Translations under genes and position numbers: made by a program | NCBI GenBank assembly: GCA_028873795.1 | Contig: JAPPNP010000006.1 | Location: 1-64,000, forward strand | Direction: 5' to 3' | Origin: Chloroflexota bacterium | GTDB lineage: Bacteria > Chloroflexota > UBA11872 | Length of the DNA stretch: 64,000 nt | Part shown: positions 29,944-38,190 of the stretch, in pieces | How positions within the stretch are numbered: position 1 is the stretch's first letter | How the letters are laid out: every line of letters begins with the position of its first letter | Notes under the pieces: model-generated | What the model saw: the letters and a program-made list of their open reading frames with translations, nothing else | Databases searched by the model: none | Told to the model about the DNA's origin: nothing

Positions 29944-30828
29944 CTAGCCGGCGTCCGCGGCGGCCTCACGGTCCGCGGGCTGCGCGGCTGCCAACTCAGC
30001 GTAGATCTGCGTCGTCGCCAGACTGGCGTGCCCGAGCAGCTGCTGCACCTGCCGCACGTTCCCGTCCGCTCGGAGCCGGTGCTCGGCGAACGAATGCCGC
30101 AGCGTATGCGGCGTGATGTGCGCCTTGATGCCGGCGCGGCGGGCATAGGTCTTGACGATCAGCCAGAACCCCTGGCGCGTGAGCCGCGCGCCGCGGTGAT
30201 TGAGAAAAAGCGCCGGTTCGTCGGCGCTTGGCTTGAGTCTGGCGCGTCCGGCCGCCAGGTAATCCTCGACCGCGGCCAGGGCCCGTCCGCGCAGCGGCAC
30301 GCGGCGTTCGCCGGCGCCGTCGCGCGCCAGGGTGATTGTTTCCTCGGCTCGATCCACGTCCGCCAGGTCCAGCGCCGCGAGCTCGGACACGCGCATGCCG
30401 GTGGCGTAGAGCGCCTCGAGCATGGCGCGGTCGCGCAGATTGTCGGGCGCCCGACCGCTGGCCGCCTCTTGCAGCAGCCGCTCGACCTGGGCGCGGCTGA
30501 GCGTCTGCGGCAAGCGCTTCTTGACCCGCGCGCCGTCCAGTCCGGCGGTGGGATCGCTGCTGACCACGCCCGCGCTCAGCAGGTAGCGATACAGGGACTT
30601 GAGCGCCGCGAGCTTGCGCGCCTGCGATGACGGTTCGTACTCGCGCTGCACCAACTCGTTCATGAACTGGCGCACGAAGGCCGGAGGCACGCTCCACGAG
30701 CCGCGTTCGGCGCGAGCCATGTACTCGCGAAACTGGTTGAGGTCGCTGCGATACGCGGACAGCGTGTTCGCCGACAAGCCACGCTCGACGCGCAGATGTT
30801 CGACGAAGTCCTCGATCGTGGCGTCCAT
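29944..30828 (-). CDS. xerD: Tyrosine recombinase XerC/XerD
   Basis: FVEHLRVERGLSANTLSAYRSDL, LYATGMRVSELAAL, TPHTLRHSFAEH, QLLGHASLATTQIYAEL; ATG at 30828 (longer ORF to 32364 rejected). Confidence 0.9.
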   Translation of the reverse strand: MDATIEDFVEHLRVERGLSANTLSAYRSDLNQFREYMARAERGSWSVPPAFVRQFMNELVQREYEPSSQARKLAALKSLYRYLLSAGVVSSDPTAGLDGARVKKRLPQTLSRAQVERLLQEAASGRAPDNLRDRAMLEALYATGMRVSELAALDLADVDRAEETITLARDGAGERRVPLRGRALAAVEDYLAAGRARLKPSADEPALFLNHRGARLTRQGFWLIVKTYARRAGIKAHITPHTLRHSFAEHRLRADGNVRQVQQLLGHASLATTQIYAELAAAQPADREAAADAG

Positions 30829-30993
30829 CACACCGCTTTCAGGGAAATGGGGGCATCTCGAGGCGGTGGTCCGAGGGCCCGCGATCGTCTCCCCGCAGGC
30901 TAACCCCCACGGGGATATTATGTTAACACAAGCGCGGGCGGGCGGCGTGCGAGCCGTGCATACAATTCCCCGACGTTCGGCGGAGGATCGGCT

Positions 30994-32253
30994 GTGCGCG
31001 TGACCCTGGCCTATGGGACCACCGGCCTGCCCGTGGACTTCCGACGCCCGGTCGACGTGATCGAACCGGCGGGCCGTCGGCTGGTCGAACACCCGCAGGT
31101 GGCGCTGCGAGACGCGCTGCGCCAGCCGATCGAGTCGCCTCCCTTGCGCGAGATTGCCGCGTCCGGCGATCGTGTCGCCATCGTCATCAGCGACGTCACC
31201 CGCCCCGCGCCCAACCGCGCCATGGTCCGGGCGCTGCTGCACGAGCTGGCACACGTGCCGCGGGAACAGATTCTGCTGATGATCGCCACCGGCCTGCACC
31301 GGCCATGCACGCAACAAGAAATCGAGGGCATGCTCGGCGCGGATATCGCCCACGGCTATCCGGTCATGAATCACGACGCGGCCGACGAGGACGCGTGCCG
31401 CGAGATTGGGCGCACGACGTCCGGACGACCGGTGGCCATCAATCGCGAGTACCTGGACGCGGATGTGCGCATCACGGCGGGGCTGATCGAGCCGCACTTC
31501 TTCGCCGGGTTCAGCGGCGGCGCCAAGCTGGTGCTGCCGGGCGTGGCCGCCGCCAAGAGCATCATGAGCAACCACGACGCCACGCTCATCGGCGACCCGA
31601 TGGCGCGCTGGGGCCAACTGGCCGGCAATCCCATCCATCGCGAGCAGCGCGAGGCGGCCCGCCTGGCCGGTTGCGAGTTCACGCTGAACGTCACGGTGAA
31701 TCCGGCGCGTGACATCACCGGGATTTACGCGGGAGCGCTGGAAGCGGCGCACGACACGGGCTGCCGCGAGCTGGCCCACGAGGTGATGCGCGGCGTGGAT
31801 GAACCCTATGACGTGGTGGTGACCACGAACGGCGGGTTCCCGCTGGACCTCAACCTGTATCAGGCCGTGAAGGGCATGGATGCCGGCGCCCAGGTGGTGC
31901 GCGCCGGCGGCCACGTGGTCTGCGCGGCGGAATGCCGGGAGGGCGCCGGCCACGGGGCGTTCGTGCACATGCTGCGCGACCACGAAGCTCCGGCGGACAT
32001 GCTGGCGAGCATCGTGACGCCGGGGCATCACCAGGTCGACCAGTGGCAGAACCAGATCTTCGCCCGCGTCTTGGACCGAGCCACGGTGCACCTGCACGCC
32101 GACGGCCTGGACGATGCGGCGGTGCGCGAGGCCTTCTGCGAGCCGTGTCCCGACATCGCCGAGCGGGTGGAGGAGCTGGCCGGCAGCGGGGGCCGGGTGT
32201 GCGTGCTGCCGCGGGGCCCGGAAACGATCCCTTACGTGGAGAACCCTTCGTAG
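30994..32253 (+). CDS. larA: LarA family nickel-dependent lactate racemase-like protein
   Basis: GTG start; IATGLHRPCTQQEIEGMLG, NHDAADED, GLIEPHFFAGFSGGAKLVLPGVAAAKSIMSNH motifs. Confidence 0.88.
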   Translation: MRVTLAYGTTGLPVDFRRPVDVIEPAGRRLVEHPQVALRDALRQPIESPPLREIAASGDRVAIVISDVTRPAPNRAMVRALLHELAHVPREQILLMIATGLHRPCTQQEIEGMLGADIAHGYPVMNHDAADEDACREIGRTTSGRPVAINREYLDADVRITAGLIEPHFFAGFSGGAKLVLPGVAAAKSIMSNHDATLIGDPMARWGQLAGNPIHREQREAARLAGCEFTLNVTVNPARDITGIYAGALEAAHDTGCRELAHEVMRGVDEPYDVVVTTNGGFPLDLNLYQAVKGMDAGAQVVRAGGHVVCAAECREGAGHGAFVHMLRDHEAPADMLASIVTPGHHQVDQWQNQIFARVLDRATVHLHADGLDDAAVREAFCEPCPDIAERVEELAGSGGRVCVLPRGPETIPYVENPS

Positions 32254-32317
32254 TCCCTCCAGCCGAGATCGGCAAGTAGGTTCTGTTCCTGCTCCCTTGA
32301 CGACGACTTTGCAGACT

Positions 32318-32436
32318 CCGGTAGGGGCGGGTCTCAGACCCGCCCGGCGCCAAGCATCCGGCACGCCACCAGATTCGACCGAACTGGATTCCGGCCCCGT
32401 ATCGAGTACGGGGCAGGCTCTTCGCCGGAATGACGG
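32318..32436 (+). repeat. Composite hairpin element copy 2, with extra nested palindrome in the second module
   Basis: ccggtaggggcgggtctcagacccgcccggcgccaagcatccggc...ttcgaccgaactggattccggc...gccggaatgacgg. Confidence 0.75.
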
Positions 32437-32495
32437 AGGGGCTACGCAAAGGTCCCTTGAAGGGGGATCACTAAAGCTCAGAGACCAGGTCCGAT

Positions 32496-32530
32496 CCCCT
32501 CTCCCTGAGGGAGAGGGTTAGGGTGAGGGG
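32496..32530 (+). repeat. CCCCTCTCCCT-AGGGAGAGG...GAGGGG family intergenic hairpin
   Basis: Related copies at 11795, 12058, 35582, 62222-62257 and 62338-62371. Confidence 0.65.
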
Positions 32531-32605
32531 GATCCGGGGCTCATTCGCAAGGTGTCGACCATCTATTCGAGAATCTCGACGCGCAGGCGGCCTGAGCCGC
32601 CGGAA

Positions 32606-33013
32606 CTAGCGCCGGCGCAGCAGCCGCTGGACCTCGACGCGCAGGCAGCGGTCCTGTACGGCCGTCAACCCGCCGGCTTCGGCAATCGCCATCGCCTCGT
32701 CATTGCGAACGCCCTGCTGCAGCCAGAGCGCGCCGGCCCCAATCTCGACCGCCGCCCGCGCAATGTCCGCGCAGTATTCGGGTCGCCGGAACACGTTGAC
32801 GATGTCCACCGGGCCTTCGATCTGCCCGAGGTCCGCGACCGCCGGCGTGCCATGTACGGCCGTTTCGTTGGGATTCACGGGCACGATGTCGAATCCGTTG
32901 GCCTTGAGGAACAGGGCCACGCCGTTGCTTGGGCGCGCGGGATTGCTCGAAAGCCCGACCACGGCGATGCGGTGGCTTTGCTCGATGATGTCGCGCAGGT
33001 CGTCGTCGTTCAT
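32606..33013 (-). CDS. CoA-binding domain protein (YccU-like)
   Basis: HRIAVVGLSSNPARPSNGVALFLKANGFDIVPVNPNE, VDIVNVFRRPEY, ALWLQQGVRNDEA. Confidence 0.9.
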   Translation of the reverse strand: MNDDDLRDIIEQSHRIAVVGLSSNPARPSNGVALFLKANGFDIVPVNPNETAVHGTPAVADLGQIEGPVDIVNVFRRPEYCADIARAAVEIGAGALWLQQGVRNDEAMAIAEAGGLTAVQDRCLRVEVQRLLRRR

Positions 33014-33187
33014 GGCGGGCATGCTCCGTGCCTCGATTCTCCAGCGACTGCCGGCGCCGCCGTGTGTCATCAACTACGAACGGCGCGCCGGCCCGGATCC
33101 CGCGAGCCGTCCGCCGCCGCGTGTCGGGGCGTGCAACGGGTAGACTGCCAGCGACGCGGCGCGCGCACCCGACGAGAGGTTGTCCCC

Positions 33188-33385
33188 GTGGCTGACGAGC
33201 CCCACGAGCACATCTTCCAAGAGATCTACCAGAGCGATACGGTCGCGATCTCCGAGGAGACGACCCACCAGACGATTACCGTGGAACTGTTCGACCGCGG
33301 CGTGGTCATCCACATGGAACGCGACGAAGCGCTCGAGTTGGCACGGGCGTTCACGGCCGCCACCCGCTATCTCGACGAGACTTAA
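33188..33385 (+). CDS. Small conserved-looking acidic protein (65 aa)
   Basis: GTG start, HEHIFQEIYQSDTVAISEETTHQTITVELFDRGVVIHMERDEALELARAFTAATRYLDET; upstream of groES. Confidence 0.5.
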   Translation: MADEPHEHIFQEIYQSDTVAISEETTHQTITVELFDRGVVIHMERDEALELARAFTAATRYLDET

Positions 33386-33427
33386 CGCGAGTTTGAACGG
33401 CGGGAGCGCGGACTCCGCGCTTGCCCA

Positions 33428-33456
33428 TTGAGCCAGCCACGGGTCTTGGATAGAAT
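33428..33456 (+). promoter_or_regulatory. Candidate sigma70-like promoter for groESL: TTGAGC-N17-TAGAAT, with overlapping TTGGCACTC
   Basis: -35 at 33428-33433, 17-nt spacer, -10 at 33451-33456; TTGGCACTC (33456-33464) resembles a CIRCE half-site. Confidence 0.45.
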
Positions 33457-33550
33457 TGGCACTCGCCCGGTTCGGCGACCACCCAACCAAGCACGCGCGA
33501 TCGCGCGACGCCGTCCCGGAAAGTCAGCGTGTTGTACGGAGGAGATCTGA

Positions 33551-33853
33551 ATGTCTGAAGTGGCGACCAAGGTCCGCCCGATGGGTGACCGCATCCTGAT
33601 CCGCACCGTGAGCCGTGAGGAAACGACCAAGAGCGGGCTGGTGCTGCCGGATACCGCCAAAGAGAAGCCCATGGAGGGCGAGGTGCTGGCGGTCGGCCGC
33701 GGCCGGACGACGGACGACGGCACCGTGATTGAAGTGGACGTGAAGGTAGGCGACCTGGTGCTGTTCGCCAAGTACTCGGGCACCGAAGTTCGAATCGATG
33801 ACTCAGACCTTCTCATCATTGCGGAGCGCGACCTGCTGGCGGTTCTCAGCTAG
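33551..33853 (+). CDS. groES: Co-chaperonin GroES
   Basis: VRPMGDRILIRTVSREETTKSGLVLPDTAKEKPMEGEVLAVGRGR...GDLVLFAKYSGTEV. Confidence 0.95.
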   Translation: MSEVATKVRPMGDRILIRTVSREETTKSGLVLPDTAKEKPMEGEVLAVGRGRTTDDGTVIEVDVKVGDLVLFAKYSGTEVRIDDSDLLIIAERDLLAVLS

Positions 33854-33879
33854 ACCGCCGTTCCGCGGAGGCCAAAGCG

Positions 33880-35535
33880 GTCGCTTCCCCTAGCACCGCG
33901 CGGCCGAAGCTCGTTCGCTTTGGCACGCCCGCTCGCGAGGCATTGCGAGCGGGCGTGGACCTTGCCGCCAACCTGATCGGGGCCACGCTCGGCCCCGGCG
34001 GGCGCAACGTGGCCTACGCACGCCGGATGAGCGTGCCGCGGCTGACCAATGACGGGGCAACCATCGCGAACGAGCTGGAAGAGGTGCGCGACCCGGTCCT
34101 CGATCTCGGTCTGCAACTCATGCGGCGCGCGGCGCAAACCGCCGACGACGCCAGCGGCGACGGCACGACGACCGCGGTGGTGCTGGCCCAGGCCATCGTG
34201 CATCGGGGCCTCTACAACATCGCGGCCGGCGCCAATGGCATGCGCCTGCGCGAAGGTTTGGAGCGCGGGTTCCAGGCCGCGACGGCGGCATTGCGCGACC
34301 TCGCCCGTCCGGTGGAATCGACCGAGCAGCTGCGGCACGTGGCGGTCGTCTCGTCCGAGGACGAGCCGCTGGGAGGCCTGATCGCGGACATGGCGGCGGC
34401 CGTCGGTCCCGACGGGATGATCTTGGCCGACTACCACCGGGGTACGGGACGACTGGAGGCGCGCTACATCGACGGGATGCAGATCGATCGCGGGTGGCTC
34501 TCGCCCTTCTTCAACGAAGGCGGCAGCCGACTCCAGGTCTCGCTGGAGCAGCCGCACGTCCTGCTGACCGACCGCGACCTCGATCACGAGCGCGACCTGG
34601 TGCCGCTGCTCGACAAGGTGCGCCGGGGCGGGCACGCCACGATCCTGATATTGGCGCGGAACGTGCGCGACCGCGCCCTGCATTTCTTGCTGCAAAACCT
34701 GGCCCAGGGACGGATCAACGTCATCGCCGTCAAGGCGCCGTCGTTCGGCGTGGAGATGCGCGAGATGCTGGAAGACGTGGCCGCGCTGACGGGCGCCACC
34801 GTGGTCTCGGAGGGCTCGGGCGCGACCTGGGACGACGTGCCGCTGGAATGGCTCGGAAGCTGTCGACGCGCGGTCGTGAACCAAACGACGACGGTGATCC
34901 TGGAAGGCGAGGGCCGCGAGGCCGAAATCCGCGACCGGCAGCGGCAATTGCGGATGCAGGTGCAGCAGGCGCGCACGGATGTGGATCGCCGACGGCTTGA
35001 GCGCCGCGTCGCCCGCCTGGGCGAAGCGGTGGGCCAGATCCGGGTTGGCGGCGTCACCGAGCAAGAGCGCCGGGCGCTCAAGGACAAAGCCGACGATGCC
35101 GTGGCGGCGGTGCGCCACGCGCGCGAGGCCGGGGTGGTGCCCGGCGGCGGCGCGGCCTATCTGCGGGCCCAGGACGCGGTCGCCCGCGAGGCCGAGAGCC
35201 TCACCGGAGACGCCGCCACCGGCGCTCGCACGCTGCACGACGCGCTCGACGCGCCCATCCGCCGCATCGCCAGAAACGCCGGTGAGCCGCCATCGGTGGT
35301 CCTGGATCGCGTGCGTCGCATGGACCCGTGGGGCACCTGGGACGCCGTGCGGCGCGAATACGTCGACGCCCATGCCGCCGGGCTCCTCGATCCGCTGGCG
35401 AACAAGATCTCCTCCCTGCAAGCCGCCGTCAGCGTGGGCCAAATGGTCCTCACCACCGACGCCATCGTCTGCGAGAAGCGGTCGGTCCCGGTTCCAAGAA
35501 CCCCACGCGCCGCCGCCGCGCGAGGTCCCTTCTAG
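33880..35535 (+). CDS. Divergent GroEL/Cpn60-family chaperonin (start codon unresolved)
   Basis: KLVRFGTPAREALRAGVDLAANLIGATLGPGGRNV, GDGTTTAVVLAQ, DGMQIDRGWLSPFF, VIAVKAPSFG, REAGVVPGGGAA; computed ORF starts at TTG 33943 but homology continues upstream; 33880 is an in-frame GTC after GGAGG. Confidence 0.85.
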   Translation, partial: VASPSTARPKLVRFGTPAREALRAGVDLAANLIGATLGPGGRNVAYARRMSVPRLTNDGATIANELEEVRDPVLDLGLQLMRRAAQTADDASGDGTTTAVVLAQAIVHRGLYNIAAGANGMRLREGLERGFQAATAALRDLARPVESTEQLRHVAVVSSEDEPLGGLIADMAAAVGPDGMILADYHRGTGRLEARYIDGMQIDRGWLSPFFNEGGSRLQVSLEQPHVLLTDRDLDHERDLVPLLDKVRRGGHATILILARNVRDRALHFLLQNLAQGRINVIAVKAPSFGVEMREMLEDVAALTGATVVSEGSGATWDDVPLEWLGSCRRAVVNQTTTVILEGEGREAEIRDRQRQLRMQVQQARTDVDRRRLERRVARLGEAVGQIRVGGVTEQERRALKDKADDAVAAVRHAREAGVVPGGGAAYLRAQDAVAREAESLTGDAATGARTLHDALDAPIRRIARNAGEPPSVVLDRVRRMDPWGTWDAVRREYVDAHAAGLLDPLANKISSLQAAVSVGQMVLTTDAIVCEKRSVPVPRTPRAAAARGPF

Positions 35536-35804
35536 CAAATCTCAGACCAAGTCCCGATCCCGTCCGTCACCGCGGCGTCCGCCCCCCTCTCCCGCGAGGA
35601 GAGGGCCGGGGTGACGAAACTGCCCCCTCCGTCACTCCGGCGAAAGCCGGAATCCAGCCCCCACCCTGCCTGGACCCGCCCGCCCGTATGCCACGATGAC
35701 GCCGCGCGCCGCACTGCCACCTGAGACAACCCCTGCTGTCCGAACCATTCGACTTCGAACCTGCACTGAGCGCCGCCGGGCGCCGGCGTGGGCGCGGCAG
35801 CGCC

Positions 35805-36959
35805 ATGGTTACGCCGGGGCGTTCGGCCGGTCCCGGCGTGGCGGACCTCACCGTGGGTCAGCCGGCCGTCGACGCGTTGCCGCTGGACGAGATGGCGGAG
35901 GCGGCGCGAGCCGCGCTTCCTGGCAATCCCAAGGCGTTGCTGTATACGCAAACCGAAGGCGCGGTGGAGCTGATCGACGTGGTGCGGGCCAAGCTGCGGC
36001 ATTACGAAGGGCTGGACCTGGCCCGCGACCAGATCGCCATCACCAGCGGCTCCAGCCAGGCGCTCGACATTGTGCTGCGGACGTTCACCGAGCTTGATGG
36101 GCCGTTGGCGATGGATGAAGTGTCGTACGGCGCCATTCCCGCGCGCCGCCTCACCAGTTGCGTCGACCACATTCCGTTCGACGACGATGGGCCCCAGCCG
36201 GAGGCGGTCGTCCGCCATGCCCGTGCGCTCGACCGGCCGTTCGTGTTCTACACCATGCCGACCTTTCAGAACCCGATGGGCCTGACCGTCGGCATGGCGC
36301 GCCGCCGCGAGCTGCTGGAGGTGTGCCGCGCGGAGGGCGTGCCGATCCTCGAGGACGACGCGTACTACGAGCTGCGCTACGACGGCGAGCGCGTGCCGTC
36401 GCTGCTGGAGCTGGACGGCGGCAGCGGCCTCGTGGTGCGGACCGGCACGTTCTCCAAGATCCTCGGGGCCGGCATTCGGCTCGGCTGGATGGCCAGCGCC
36501 GCGCCGCTGATCGACCGGGTGCTGCGGCTCAAGCCGGATGGCGGCACCAGCCCGTTCGCCTCGGCCATTGCGGCGCGGTTCATGCAAGACCACATGGAGA
36601 CGCAGATCGCGCGGGTGCGGGCCTTCTATCGTGAAAAGCGGGACTTGACCATGCGTGCTCTCGACCGCCATCTTCGCGGTCGGGCGACGTGGCGGACTCC
36701 GGAGGGTGGATTTTTCGTGTGGATCACGTTCGACCCGTCGTGGGACGTGCTGGCGATCGTGCGTGAATGCGCCGCGCGCGGCGTGCGCATTCGCAGCGGC
36801 GCGGATTTTCGCGTGGACCAGGACCCGCGCCACTCGGTTCGGCTGGCGTTCAGCCACGCCGAGCCGCAGGCGATCGAGCGAGGCGTGGAAGTGCTCGGCC
36901 AGGTGGTGGCGGAGCAACCCCACACCCCAGCCCTCTCCCGCAAGGAGACCCTTGAGTAA
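35805..36959 (+). CDS. PLP-dependent aminotransferase, class I/II (2-aminoadipate/MocR-type fold)
   Basis: LTVGQPAVDALPLDEMAEAARAAL, ITSGSSQALDIVLRTF, FYTMPTFQNPMGLT, TGTFSKILGAGIRLGWM (PLP lysine). Confidence 0.9.
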   Translation: MVTPGRSAGPGVADLTVGQPAVDALPLDEMAEAARAALPGNPKALLYTQTEGAVELIDVVRAKLRHYEGLDLARDQIAITSGSSQALDIVLRTFTELDGPLAMDEVSYGAIPARRLTSCVDHIPFDDDGPQPEAVVRHARALDRPFVFYTMPTFQNPMGLTVGMARRRELLEVCRAEGVPILEDDAYYELRYDGERVPSLLELDGGSGLVVRTGTFSKILGAGIRLGWMASAAPLIDRVLRLKPDGGTSPFASAIAARFMQDHMETQIARVRAFYREKRDLTMRALDRHLRGRATWRTPEGGFFVWITFDPSWDVLAIVRECAARGVRIRSGADFRVDQDPRHSVRLAFSHAEPQAIERGVEVLGQVVAEQPHTPALSRKETLE

Positions 36960-37145
36960 TCCGGGCAGGCGAAGACTGAGCCTGCGAATCCCGTCCGCCC
37001 CCAGGTTCAATGATGGGTGGATTCCCGCAGCCGCGGGAATGACGAAGGGTTACGCGAGGCTCTCCCTTCGCGGGAATGACGAAGGGGTTATGCAAGAGTC
37101 TCCTCAGGGGCAGATGGAGTCGGCCGGAGGAATGACGGAACCGCA

Positions 37146-38186
37146 ATGACCCGCCACTCGCGCATGGACCACCGCACGATGCTGACCTTCGCCGCCGACG
37201 TCATGGCCGCCGCCGGATGTTCGCCCGCGGAGGCGGCAAGCGTCGCCGACGTGCTGGTCGAAGCCGACCTGCGCGGCTTGTTTTCGCATGGCGTCATGCG
37301 GTTGACCCTCTACACCGATTGGATTCGCGAAGGCCGCATGCGACCCGGCGCCGAGATCCGGGAAGTGGTGTCGGGACCGGCGGTGGCAGTCCTGGACGCC
37401 GACGGGGCGCCCGGCCCGGTGTCCGCCGCCCGCGGCGTCGATCGCGCCGTCGAGCTTGCCCTGGCGGGGGCTGCGGCGTTCGTGTTCGTCAAGAACGGCA
37501 CGCACTTCGGTCCGGCGGCGCACTGGGCGCTGCGCGCGGCCGAGCGCGACTGCATCGGGTTTTGCTCCAGCAACGGCGGCGGCGTGGCCGGCGTGCTGGC
37601 GTTCGGCAGCCGGGACGTGGCGCTGACCAACGGTCCCATCGCCTGGGCCCTGCCGGGCGCCAGGCATCCGGCGCTGGTGGCCGACATGGCGGTGGGCGCG
37701 GCCGCGATGGGCAAGGTGCGCGTGGCGCGGGCCGCCGGCGCGTCGATTCCGGACGACTGGGGCGTGGATGCCGCCGGTCGTCCCACCACCGATCCCAACG
37801 CCTTGGTCGACCTCCTGCCGTTCGCGGGACCCAAGGGCTACGGACTCGGGATCGTGACCGAGACGCTCGCCGGCATCCTGGCGGGGGCGGTGGCCCGCGT
37901 GAACCGCAAGCCCGACGATCCGCAGCCGGTGGGGCAGGTCTTCGGCGCGATCAACATCGCGGCGTTTCGGCCCGTGGCGGAGTTCCAGGCCGACGTCGAC
38001 GACGCTATCGATCGGCTGCACGCCATCCCGCCGGCGGAGGGTTCCGACGGCGTGCTGGCGCCCGGTGAGCCCGAGTGGCGGCGGCGTGAGCAGTCGCTGG
38101 CGGACGGAATCGAGTACCCGGACGGCCTGCTGGAAGACGTGGCCGTCACCGCGCGAGGCCTGGGCGTCGCCCCGGCCTGGAGCTGA
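37146..38186 (+). CDS. Ldh family (COG2055) oxidoreductase, tandem copy 1
   Basis: ADLRGLFSHGVMRLTLYTDWI, KNGTHFGPAAHWAL, GPKGYGLGIVTETLAGIL. Confidence 0.9.
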   Translation: MTRHSRMDHRTMLTFAADVMAAAGCSPAEAASVADVLVEADLRGLFSHGVMRLTLYTDWIREGRMRPGAEIREVVSGPAVAVLDADGAPGPVSAARGVDRAVELALAGAAAFVFVKNGTHFGPAAHWALRAAERDCIGFCSSNGGGVAGVLAFGSRDVALTNGPIAWALPGARHPALVADMAVGAAAMGKVRVARAAGASIPDDWGVDAAGRPTTDPNALVDLLPFAGPKGYGLGIVTETLAGILAGAVARVNRKPDDPQPVGQVFGAINIAAFRPVAEFQADVDDAIDRLHAIPPAEGSDGVLAPGEPEWRRREQSLADGIEYPDGLLEDVAVTARGLGVAPAWS

Positions 38187-38190
38187 TCCC

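Noticed and set aside
29944-30828. Integrase as evidence of an integrated mobile element
   Set aside because: Sequence looks like housekeeping XerC/D; no att-like repeats, tRNA, or cargo/phage genes seen nearby
30829-32364. N-terminal extension of the XerD ORF to 32364
   Set aside because: Extension lies antisense to larA; tyrosine recombinase homology begins at the ATG at 30828
33850-35538. 562-aa minus-strand ORF opposite the groEL-like gene
   Set aside because: Shadow ORF on a confidently identified gene
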